Shown here one piece after another: positions 1 to 5,045 of a DNA stretch of 5,045 bases. The notes under the pieces were generated by a model. It made no database searches, had not been told where the DNA came from, and saw only the letters and a list, made by a program, of their open reading frames with translations. Origin of the DNA: Salibacteraceae bacterium (GTDB lineage Bacteria > Bacteroidota > Bacteroidia > Flavobacteriales_G > Salibacteraceae); NCBI GenBank assembly GCA_023262195.1, contig JALRDM010000181.1:1-5045 (forward strand), read 5' to 3'. The first letter of the stretch is position 1; every line of letters begins with the position of its first letter. Position numbers and translations under genes: made by a program.

Positions 1-80
1 TATTCTCTGAATCTTCGCTTTAGTCTACCGCCAACAAAAAAGCTAAGACCTGCGAATACGATTAATAATAATATGTACAT
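1..80 (-). CDS. N-terminal fragment of a membrane-anchored protein, possibly a YugP-type zinc metallopeptidase
   Basis: Reading the minus strand, ATG at 80-78 opens a frame that continues off the left edge. It gives 26 complete residues: a hydrophobic helix (residues 2-18, MYILLLIVFAGLSFFVGG) followed by a basic stretch (RLKRRFRE). An in-frame TGA at 95-93 lies just upstream, so this ATG is the first possible start. A short N-terminal helix ending in a basic 'K/R-x-K-x-x-F' stretch is how YugP-like (Zn_peptidase_2 family) membrane metallopeptidases of Bacteroidota usually begin. The HExxH catalytic motif would lie outside the window, so the family name is an inference from the anchor alone. 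The gene lies just after the terminator of the secreted-protein gene to its right and so probably has its own promoter in 81-144. Confidence 0.5.
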   Translation of the reverse strand, partial: MYILLLIVFAGLSFFVGGRLKRRFRE

Positions 81-104
81 GTTTTGAATTTTTCAACTGG
101 AGAA

Positions 105-120
105 TCAATTGCCGTGCCAA
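105..120 (-). promoter_or_regulatory. Sigma-54-like -24/-12 element upstream of the left-edge gene
   Basis: On the minus strand the bases read TTGGCACGGCAATTGA. This matches the sigma-54 consensus (TTGGCACG-N4-TTGC) at the -24 block and at the TTG of the -12 block with correct spacing, but the nearly invariant C of the -12 GC is an A. The predicted transcription start falls around position 93, about 13 bases before the ATG at 80. The match could be chance. No TAnnTTTG-type element with proper spacing was found in the same gap. Confidence 0.25.
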
Positions 121-144
121 CACAAATTGCAGAATATTTGACAC

Positions 145-180
145 AAAAAAAGCCTTGGCTGCTATTATGCCAAGGCTTTT
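145..180 (-). terminator. Intrinsic terminator of the 202-1323 gene
   Basis: A perfect 12-bp inverted repeat pairs 148-159 (aaaagccttggc) with 169-180 (gccaaggctttt) around a 9-base loop. Reading leftward on the minus strand, the stem is followed by a run of seven T (positions 151-145), the standard layout of a Rho-independent terminator. It begins 22 bases past the stop codon of the minus-strand secreted-protein gene. It separates that gene from the one at the left edge. Confidence 0.9.
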
Positions 181-201
181 CCCTGTGTTGTGATGGTTTA
201 C

Positions 202-1323
202 TTACTTAACGATAACTCTTTCTAAGTAGGTATTTGATGGAGTTTTAACCTTCACCATGTATAGACCATTTGGAAGTGATATTACGTCAACCGTAGTTCT
301 ATTGGTTGAAGTAACATTTTGGTTGAATACCACCTTTCCAAGTAGATCAGAAACCTCAATGCTAAAGTCAGAAACTGAACTCAATTCTATATTCAGAATG
401 TTTTGTACAGGATTTGGATATAGCTCCATTGACTCAGTAGCAACATCATCTACTCCTACGGTAAAATCTTTTGGATGACCACCATTACCTGGATCTTCGC
501 TACCACCTCCGTTTCCGCTGCCACCTCCAGAGCCGCCACTTCCACCTGAGCCACCGCCCTGCGCCAGTTCACCTTTCTGAGGGTCTTTCGATCCATTTAC
601 GTAAATAAGATCCCCAGCATTCGCTGCATCCTCATTCCACAATACAACGGCAATTTCGCTATGACTTAAATCCCATTCTGGATCCAACGCTATTTTCAAG
701 GTCTTAGTAAACACATCACCCTCTTCTGCTCCACCGGTTGTGATAGTATATTCATTGTTGTCCTCGGTAAAAGAACCTCTAAAAACCTTGTGGTGATCAG
801 CCGAATCTCCTTGACCGTTTTGATATCCAATTACGTGATCTTCAATAAAATAACCTGCTACAAGGAAAGTTCCTTCCATCTCTTCAAAAAACTCAGCCTT
901 CAAATTAATTACTACCTCTTCAGAAGTTACATCGCTAATTTCGTAAGCCACTCCAGCTGCTACTGGTGCGCTCTCAAATGCAGATAAAATTCCGCCAACA
1001 GATGCGTGTGCTGTTCCCACATCTTCTCCATTACCTGAGAAGTTTGGGAAACCACCGAACCCTATTTCCTGTGCAATTGGATCGATATCTGAGGTGTAGA
1101 ATAAGCTAGAGTTTGAGGCATACAATGCCATACATATGTGATTGTCATCATGACTGTCAATCAAATCCACGAAACCATCCCATCCCCATCCACCACATGG
1201 ACCGCACCATGAAGCGGTAATCTTGGTAACCATTCCGTGGTTCTCTTCCGGAACATCCCAATTTTGGGCGTTAAGACCGTATCCTATTCCAAGCATTAGG
1301 ATGATAAGTAGTGATTTTCTCAT
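202..1323 (-). CDS. Secreted Omp28-like thioredoxin-fold protein with T9SS type A sorting domain
   Basis: The product has 373 residues. Residues 1-19 form a Sec signal peptide with likely cleavage after LNA. Residues 30-110 look like a thioredoxin fold, with the redox motif CGPC at 40-43 inside ASWCGPCGG and a possible cis-proline at P93. Residues 110-247 resemble the beta-rich part of Omp28-related proteins, including the HHKVFRG segment at 177-183. A Gly/Ser linker (256-282) leads to a C-terminal sorting domain (301-373) that starts with LYPNP and ends in LERVIVK, the hallmark of T9SS substrates. The protein is therefore expected to cross the outer membrane and be anchored at the cell surface or released. 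The CGPC motif suggests thiol-disulfide chemistry outside the cell, but no substrate can be named. It lies 117 bp downstream of a related gene on the same strand and ends at a strong terminator. Family assignment is firm for the sorting domain and moderate for Omp28. Confidence 0.88.
   Translation of the reverse strand: MRKSLLIILMLGIGYGLNAQNWDVPEENHGMVTKITASWCGPCGGWGWDGFVDLIDSHDDNHICMALYASNSSLFYTSDIDPIAQEIGFGGFPNFSGNGEDVGTAHASVGGILSAFESAPVAAGVAYEISDVTSEEVVINLKAEFFEEMEGTFLVAGYFIEDHVIGYQNGQGDSADHHKVFRGSFTEDNNEYTITTGGAEEGDVFTKTLKIALDPEWDLSHSEIAVVLWNEDAANAGDLIYVNGSKDPQKGELAQGGGSGGSGGSGGGSGNGGGSEDPGNGGHPKDFTVGVDDVATESMELYPNPVQNILNIELSSVSDFSIEVSDLLGKVVFNQNVTSTNRTTVDVISLPNGLYMVKVKTPSNTYLERVIVK
478..558 (-). 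repeat. Gly/Ser-rich low-complexity linker inside the secreted protein gene
   Basis: These codons encode residues 256-282, built from GGS and GGGS units followed by EDPGNGG. The stretch joins the thioredoxin-like/beta part to the T9SS sorting domain. Its repeated GGn and TCn codons make an internally repetitive DNA tract, a plausible place for length variation between strains. The codons used are mixed, so it is not a perfect DNA tandem repeat. Confidence 0.75.
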
Positions 1324-1333
1324 AACGTTATTG

Positions 1334-1349
1334 TGATGTGTCGAATATA
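1334..1349 (-). promoter_or_regulatory. Candidate Bacteroidota promoter -7 element and leader of the 202-1323 gene
   Basis: On the minus strand TATATTCG (1349-1342) matches the phylum consensus TAnnTTTG with one mismatch. It is followed directly by ACACATCA (1341-1334), a word also found before the neighbouring secreted-protein gene. The ATG is 18 bases beyond the -7 element, so the leader would be about a dozen bases long. I see no good -33 TTTG at normal spacing, so this remains a weak prediction. Confidence 0.3.
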
Positions 1350-1400
1350 CAAAGAGAGACTTGAAGAAACTCTATAAGTTGCTCTTGACTTTCCAGATTA

Positions 1401-1424
1401 TTGTGTTCTCATGGAACAACACAA
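1401..1424 (-). terminator. Weak hairpin downstream of the 1441-2700 gene
   Basis: The arms ttgtgtt (1401-1407) and aacacaa (1418-1424) are perfectly complementary around a 10-base loop. An alternative inner pairing is tgttc with gaaca. The hairpin lies 17 bases past the stop of the minus-strand gene, but there is no T-run after it on either strand. It may be a weak terminator or a transcript 3'-end stabiliser, and some read-through into the next secreted-protein gene is plausible. Confidence 0.25.
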
Positions 1425-1440
1425 GGTTAATATTAGTATC

Positions 1441-2700
1441 CTATTTTGTAATAACCAACGGTTTATGTAAGATGTGCTCAGATGTGGACAATCTCACATG
1501 ATAAACTCCAGCTGGAATCTCATGTGTAACGAACGCTGCCTTCTGCGGTCCTTTACCTAAGGTTTGAGAATAAATGTTTTTCACAATTTTACCGTTCAAA
1601 TCCAAAATTTCAACAGAAACATTTGTCTGATTTGGAAGGTTATATTCTATAATTCCTAAGTGCGAAACAGGGTTGGGAGAAACACGCATTTCATAATCAA
1701 ACGAGCTTAAATCTGCAATGGAAGTAGTCCAGTTATCTCTATTGAAACGACTATTGGGGTTTGTTGGGTTATTGGGGTGATTTGGATCAAGCTCATTATC
1801 TTGATCATATACCGTAAAAGTGCTTACCTGAGCAACGTTTATTACACGATTCTTGGTCGGGTCATTACCATCAAAGTTTGCCACGAACGCAATGATTCTA
1901 AGGTTACCAACAACCTGTCCTTCAGGCACAGCAAATTTTTGAATATCATTAAACTGATAATCAACTTCTATGAGCGCTGAAATAATACCGTCTGTACCTT
2001 GAATACCCGTAGGACATAGAATTGGAACATCATTGTGAGTAACATCTTTCACTCCTTCTACTAAGGTGGTGTCCACCGTATCATTATTTATATCTACGGT
2101 ATAGGCCGTATCAATGATTTGAGGAATTGTAGGGTAAATATCGCATGGTCTTGGTGACTCAAAAACCTGATCTGCCGTAAAACCATCAGCAACTACAAAC
2201 AAAAAGAACCGCATGTCTCGAGCTACCTTGCCAAACATTGAATCGGTAAACACGATATTGGTTCGCACAAAGATGGAATCGTAATTTGGATCGTATAATA
2301 CCTCCGGTAAGCTCACCGTTGCATCCGTTGTGCTATTAATTCTCGCAGCGATGGTATCAATCCATTGCTCTGGTGCGTAATCCGTTAAGATGCTTTGTCC
2401 ATCGTAGGATACACGATCAATGGAGCCTCTGCCAAAAGATGAACTAAAAATCTGCGCCCATCCGTTGGCAATTTGATTGTTAAGAGGGTCTCCTCCATTT
2501 ACAAAGTCATCAATGTGATAAGAAATGATCGCTAATTCATTTTCGTCAAATTCATTCTTCAAATCTTTCTTAATGCATAGCATTTTTGCACTAGAAGCAA
2601 CTTGGTTAGACTCTGAAGTTTCAAGTAAAACAGTTCTGGTGGATTGTGCTTGGACGCTCGAAATCAGAATAATACAAAAAATAGTGTAGAAGTATTTCAT
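1441..2700 (-). CDS. Secreted Omp28-related protein lacking CxxC, with T9SS type A sorting domain
   Basis: The product has 419 residues. Residues 1-18 form a Sec signal peptide with likely cleavage after VQA. The mature start (TRTVLLETSESNQ, 21-33) aligns by eye with the 'vLlEe-TG-xxCxxC' opening of Omp28-family thioredoxin-like domains, but Ser, Asn, Gln and Ala stand where the two cysteines belong. SYHIDDFVNGGDPL (60-73) and SIDRVSYDG (93-101) match later landmarks of that domain, again without the usual proline before the DR segment. Residues 145-300 form the beta-rich half, with HNDVPILCPTGIQG at 222-235. An Asn/Pro-rich linker (about 301-324) leads to a sorting domain beginning VSPNP (340-344) and ending KPLVITK, so export through T9SS is expected. 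The only mature cysteines are C42, C186 and C229. The likely role is a surface or secreted structural or binding protein rather than a redox enzyme. It is the first of two tandem minus-strand secreted-protein genes and is divergent from surE. Confidence 0.85.
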   Translation of the reverse strand: MKYFYTIFCIILISSVQAQSTRTVLLETSESNQVASSAKMLCIKKDLKNEFDENELAIISYHIDDFVNGGDPLNNQIANGWAQIFSSSFGRGSIDRVSYDGQSILTDYAPEQWIDTIAARINSTTDATVSLPEVLYDPNYDSIFVRTNIVFTDSMFGKVARDMRFFLFVVADGFTADQVFESPRPCDIYPTIPQIIDTAYTVDINNDTVDTTLVEGVKDVTHNDVPILCPTGIQGTDGIISALIEVDYQFNDIQKFAVPEGQVVGNLRIIAFVANFDGNDPTKNRVINVAQVSTFTVYDQDNELDPNHPNNPTNPNSRFNRDNWTTSIADLSSFDYEMRVSPNPVSHLGIIEYNLPNQTNVSVEILDLNGKIVKNIYSQTLGKGPQKAAFVTHEIPAGVYHVRLSTSEHILHKPLVITK

Positions 2701-2714
2701 AGAGTTGTCTTTTA

Positions 2715-2729
2715 TGATGTGTGAAAGTA
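2715..2729 (-). promoter_or_regulatory. Candidate promoter -7 element and leader of the 1441-2700 gene
   Basis: On the minus strand TACTTTCA (2729-2722) resembles TAnnTTTG with two mismatches at its end. It overlaps ACACATCA (2722-2715), the same word seen before the 202-1323 gene. A TCTG lies about 19 bases upstream of the -7 candidate, a poor but correctly spaced -33 element. The ATG begins 14 bases after the shared word. The prediction rests mainly on the similarity between the two leaders. Confidence 0.22.
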
Positions 2730-2805
2730 AAACTTTTTATACGCGCATCAGACGCTATTCGTATCTATAGGGTTTATTTCGTACCAAGAAAACTTAGACA
2801 GCACA

Positions 2806-3570
2806 ATGCAAAATCCCTTAATTCTGCTAACCAATGACGATGGGTATGATGCCCCTGGTATCAAGGCACTGGAAAAAGTGGCTACCCTATTTGGAGATGT
2901 AGTAAAAATTGCGCCCGATAAACCGCAAAGTGGCATGGGTCATGCCATAACTATTAACTCAACGTTGAGGATAGCCAAACGCGAATCACGTGATGGATTC
3001 ATTGGTTATCAGTGCACCGGAACTCCCGTTGACTGCGTTAAGATTGGACTGGATAAAATCTTGGATCGAAAGCCTGACCTTATCGTTTCAGGAATTAATC
3101 ATGGATCCAATGCAAGCATCAATGTCATTTATTCTGGCACTATGAGTGCTGCTGTGGAAGGAAAAATTGAGGGCACTCCAGCGATTGGATTCAGCTTGCT
3201 TGATCACTCAATAGACGCTGACTTTGAAGCTGCACAGGAATATGCGAAGAAGATCATTGAAATGGCTCTATCGAAACTAGAGGATAAGTTTTGTCTCAAT
3301 GTGAATATTCCAAAGGCAAAATCCGAGTTCATACGTGGCATTAAATACTGCAGACAAGCTCAAGCTAAATGGGTTGAAGAATTTGATAAGCGCCAAGACC
3401 CATCGGGCCAGGACTATTATTGGCTTACTGGTCACTTTGAAGCATACGATCATCATCAAGAAGATACAGACTTGTGGGCGCTTGAGAATGGATTTGTGTC
3501 GGTGGTGCCTATCCAATATGACATGACCGATCATCAATACTTAGATCGAATGAAGGAATGGAGCAGCTGA
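2806..3570 (+). CDS. surE: 5'/3'-nucleotidase SurE
   Basis: This 254-residue protein is a metal-dependent phosphatase that removes phosphate from nucleoside 5'- or 3'-monophosphates in the cytoplasm and is linked to stress and stationary-phase survival in other bacteria. The family signature is complete. LLTNDDGYDAPGI holds the metal-binding pair D11 and D12, SGMGHA supplies S42, and SGINHGSN supplies N98. These have the same relative spacing as the four metal ligands of Thermotoga SurE. TGTPVDC (71-77), YSGTMSAA (109-116) and the C-terminal VVPIQYDMTD (233-242) are further family blocks, and the length is typical. The ATG at 2806 places the NDDG motif at the usual distance from the N-terminus, with no clear Shine-Dalgarno before it. 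It is the first gene of a plus-strand cluster with a small membrane protein and lpxB. The next gene starts inside its last codons. Confidence 0.96.
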   Translation: MQNPLILLTNDDGYDAPGIKALEKVATLFGDVVKIAPDKPQSGMGHAITINSTLRIAKRESRDGFIGYQCTGTPVDCVKIGLDKILDRKPDLIVSGINHGSNASINVIYSGTMSAAVEGKIEGTPAIGFSLLDHSIDADFEAAQEYAKKIIEMALSKLEDKFCLNVNIPKAKSEFIRGIKYCRQAQAKWVEEFDKRQDPSGQDYYWLTGHFEAYDHHQEDTDLWALENGFVSVVPIQYDMTDHQYLDRMKEWSS

Positions 3571-3863
3571 GGAGTTCATTAAATAAGCTTTGGGTGGGGT
3601 TGGTCTCGGGCATTGTAGGTCCAGTTTTCGGTGCGCTAATATTCTATGCGATTTTTTTTGGGCATAAAACCATAGTTGAGTTTGCGCAAATGATCATAAA
3701 TACTTCAAGCACCCATTCTGCGCTCCTTTCCGTTTCATTGATTTTCAATCTAGTCTTTTTCTTTATCGCCATCAGATTAAACTGGATGAACGCGGTAAGA
3801 GGTGTGATAACCGCCATGTTTATATATGCGCCAGTAATTGTCTACTTCAAGTACCTTGCCTAA
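3558..3863 (+). CDS. Small three-helix membrane protein of unknown function between surE and lpxB
   Basis: I do not recognise a named family. The 101-residue product has three predicted membrane helices at about 12-34, 54-72 and 78-97, a short charged N-terminus (MEQLRSSLNK) and a Ser/Thr-containing loop around 47-58. Its ATG lies inside the last codons of surE (13 bases shared), and its stop overlaps the lpxB start, which points to a real, translationally coupled gene rather than a chance frame. AAGGA directly precedes the ATG but is too close to act as a normal Shine-Dalgarno. Because it sits next to LpxB, which works at the inner face of the inner membrane, a role in envelope or lipid A biogenesis is a reasonable guess, but nothing in the sequence proves it. 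I see no conserved polar catalytic motif. Confidence 0.85.
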   Translation: MEQLRSSLNKLWVGLVSGIVGPVFGALIFYAIFFGHKTIVEFAQMIINTSSTHSALLSVSLIFNLVFFFIAIRLNWMNAVRGVITAMFIYAPVIVYFKYLA

Positions 3864-4980
3864 GCGACTTTTCATAATCTCTGGAGAACCAAGCGGTGAC
3901 TTGCATGGCGCCAACTTGGTCAGTGCCATACTGGAGCAAGAGCCACGCACAGAAATTCAGTGTTGGGGTGGTGATAAAATGGCAAAAGCAGGCGCGCGTG
4001 TAGTAAAGCATATTGACGAACTCGCTTTTATGGGATTTGTAGAAGTCATTGCAAATCTTCCTCAAATCTTGCGGAATTTCAGCCTTTGCAAACGCCAAAT
4101 CACCGATTTCAATCCAGACATGGTGCTTTTTATCGATTATCCGGGATTCAATCTTCGTATGGCAAAGTTTATCAGTAAGTTGGGCATTGAGTCCGCCTAT
4201 TATATTTCACCACAGATTTGGGCATGGAAGGAATCAAGGATCACTAAAATCAAGCGATACATCGATCACGTTTTTGTGATTCTGCCCTTTGAGCAAAAGT
4301 TTTATGAGCGACATGGCGTCAAAGCTGAATTTGTGGGTCACCCATTACTGGATGAATTTGCCAAAGACGCTCCTCAGGATGATGATTTTTACGAAAACCA
4401 TCAACTATCGGATAAGCCAATTATTTCGGTTTTACCTGGAAGCCGCACCCAGGAGATTAAAAAAATCCTGCCAATAATAAGCGAACTTCCAGAAGCATTT
4501 CCAAATCATCAAATTGTGGTCTCGAAGGTAGCATGGCAGCCGCTGAGCCTCTATCAACCTGCCGTTGACAAGGGAATTAAAATCGTTGAAGGCTCCACGT
4601 ACACACTTATATCGAATTCCGAAGCAGCGGTGGTTACCTCCGGAACAGCTACCCTCGAAACAGCGTTGCTGAGCACGCCACAGGTTGTTGTTTACAAGGC
4701 CAATGCTTTGAGCGTATTGCTTGCACGTTTTTTGGTTAAAATCAAGTACATAAGTCTAGTCAATCTAATTCTGGATAAACCAGCGATAACAGAGTTAATA
4801 CAAAAAGAGGCTAACTCAATAAACATTATCCGCGAACTAAAGAGCCTGCTCACAGGCTCTGAAAATCGGCAAAGAGTTTTGCAGCATTACAATGAACTAC
4901 ACCAATTGCTTGGTGGATCTGGTGCGTCAAAAATTGTTGCCACTAGGTTGTTGAAAATACTTGTCAAAGCAAAAAATTGA
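3856..4980 (+). CDS. lpxB: Lipid-A-disaccharide synthase LpxB
   Basis: LpxB (glycosyltransferase family 19) joins UDP-2,3-diacylglucosamine and 2,3-diacylglucosamine-1-phosphate into the lipid A disaccharide at the inner membrane. From the TTG at 3856 the protein has 374 residues, close to family length. Family blocks occur in order: SGEPSGDLHG (9-18), FIDYPGFN with the conserved aspartate D94, SPQIWAWK (118-125), FVGHP (159-163), LPGSR (193-197) and SGTATLE (262-268), the last two forming the nucleotide-sugar site. KYISLVNL (297-304) is also a typical block. No ATG or GTG lies in frame before the first motif, because a TAA stands at 3835-3837. Only TTG codons at 3838 and 3856 remain. I chose 3856 since it gives the usual short N-terminus (MPKRLFIISGE) and overlaps the upstream stop by 8 bases. 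The 3838 start would add six residues. Confidence 0.95.
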   Translation: MPKRLFIISGEPSGDLHGANLVSAILEQEPRTEIQCWGGDKMAKAGARVVKHIDELAFMGFVEVIANLPQILRNFSLCKRQITDFNPDMVLFIDYPGFNLRMAKFISKLGIESAYYISPQIWAWKESRITKIKRYIDHVFVILPFEQKFYERHGVKAEFVGHPLLDEFAKDAPQDDDFYENHQLSDKPIISVLPGSRTQEIKKILPIISELPEAFPNHQIVVSKVAWQPLSLYQPAVDKGIKIVEGSTYTLISNSEAAVVTSGTATLETALLSTPQVVVYKANALSVLLARFLVKIKYISLVNLILDKPAITELIQKEANSINIIRELKSLLTGSENRQRVLQHYNELHQLLGGSGASKIVATRLLKILVKAKN

Positions 4981-5003
4981 CCTCTGGATTGAATCTAACT
5001 TTG
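4977..5003 (+). promoter_or_regulatory. Bacteroidota-type promoter before the right-edge gene
   Basis: TAACTTTG at 4996-5003 matches the phylum -7 consensus TAnnTTTG exactly. A TTG at 4977-4979 lies 16 bases upstream, one base short of the usual -33 spacing range. The -7 box ends four bases before the ATG at 5008, so transcription would start at or next to the start codon, implying a leaderless message or a start further downstream. The box is also embedded in the inverted repeat tgaatc-N7-gattca (4990-5008). Confidence 0.42.
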
Positions 5004-5007
5004 ATTC

Positions 5008-5045
5008 ATGACCAAGCGGCTAGCCATTTCCCTATTTCTTGTTTC
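5008..5045 (+). CDS. N-terminal fragment of an exported or membrane protein
   Basis: ATG at 5008 opens a frame that leaves the window after 12 complete residues, MTKRLAISLFLV. The pattern of Lys/Arg followed by a hydrophobic run is how a Sec signal peptide or first membrane helix begins. It starts 27 bases after the lpxB stop on the same strand, so it may be co-transcribed with lpxB or use the promoter-like element just before it. Nothing about its function can be read from so short a piece. Confidence 0.5.
   Translation, partial: MTKRLAISLFLV

Noticed and set aside
257..478. Plus-strand open frame of 73 codons
   Set aside because: It is antisense to the conserved T9SS sorting domain of the minus-strand gene and encodes nothing recognisable.
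1756..1785. G-rich plus-strand tract (GGGG, GGG, GGGG, GG) resembling a G-quadruplex
   Set aside because: Only three tracts have three or more G, and the pattern is fully explained by Asn/Pro codons of the minus-strand linker.
1785..1806. 7-bp inverted repeat gatcaag-N8-cttgatc
   Set aside because: It lies inside the coding sequence of the 419-residue secreted protein, has no T-run or regulatory context, and a repeat of this size is expected by chance.
2716..2749. Possible plus-strand RNA hairpin upstream of surE (gatgtgtg pairing with cgcgcatc, plus an inner aaagt/acttt stem)
   Set aside because: It needs two G-U pairs and a bulge, no surE transcription start is known to lie upstream of it, and it overlaps the leader of the divergent gene.
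2701..2805. surE promoter in the divergent gap
   Set aside because: No TAnnTTTG with a TTTG at proper spacing could be found on the plus strand, so I did not annotate one.
3277..3537. Minus-strand open frame of 86 codons antisense to surE
   Set aside because: surE is fully conserved across this stretch; the antisense frame has no start-site support or recognisable domain.
4049..4477. Plus-strand frames of 76 and 62 codons within lpxB
   Set aside because: They overlap conserved LpxB motifs in another frame and are shadows of that gene.

Overview
The window looks like a chromosomal segment from a Bacteroidota bacterium, most likely a flavobacterium. Two secreted proteins end in type IX secretion (T9SS) sorting domains, a system essentially confined to this phylum. 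Ribosome-binding sites are weak or absent, and several gene starts are preceded by matches to the phylum's TAnnTTTG promoter element. I see no tRNA, rRNA, CRISPR array, insertion sequence or phage gene.

Left half, all on the minus strand: positions 1-80 hold the first 26 codons of a protein whose N-terminal membrane anchor resembles YugP-type zinc metallopeptidases. A strong intrinsic terminator (145-180) separates it from two tandem exported proteins. The gene at 202-1323 has a signal peptide, a thioredoxin-like Omp28-type domain with an intact CGPC motif, a Gly/Ser linker and a type A sorting domain. The gene at 1441-2700 has a similar layout but has lost the CxxC and uses an Asn/Pro-rich linker. 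Their leaders share an ACACATCA word next to a possible promoter element.

Right half, all on the plus strand and divergent from the first half: surE (2806-3570), a 101-residue three-helix membrane protein of unknown function (3558-3863) and lpxB (3856-4980) form a tightly overlapping cluster that looks translationally coupled. SurE dephosphorylates nucleoside monophosphates. LpxB makes the lipid A disaccharide at the inner membrane. Their adjacency with a small membrane protein suggests a housekeeping and envelope operon. lpxB has no ATG or GTG start that keeps its N-terminal motif and probably starts at TTG. At 5008 a new exported or membrane protein begins and runs off the edge; its candidate promoter almost touches the start codon.

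I found no clear new multi-gene system. The points most worth a second look are the redox-dead member of the Omp28-like pair, the unnamed membrane protein between surE and lpxB, the non-ATG lpxB start, and the unusual start region at 4990-5010. There is no stretch over 300 bases without a gene.
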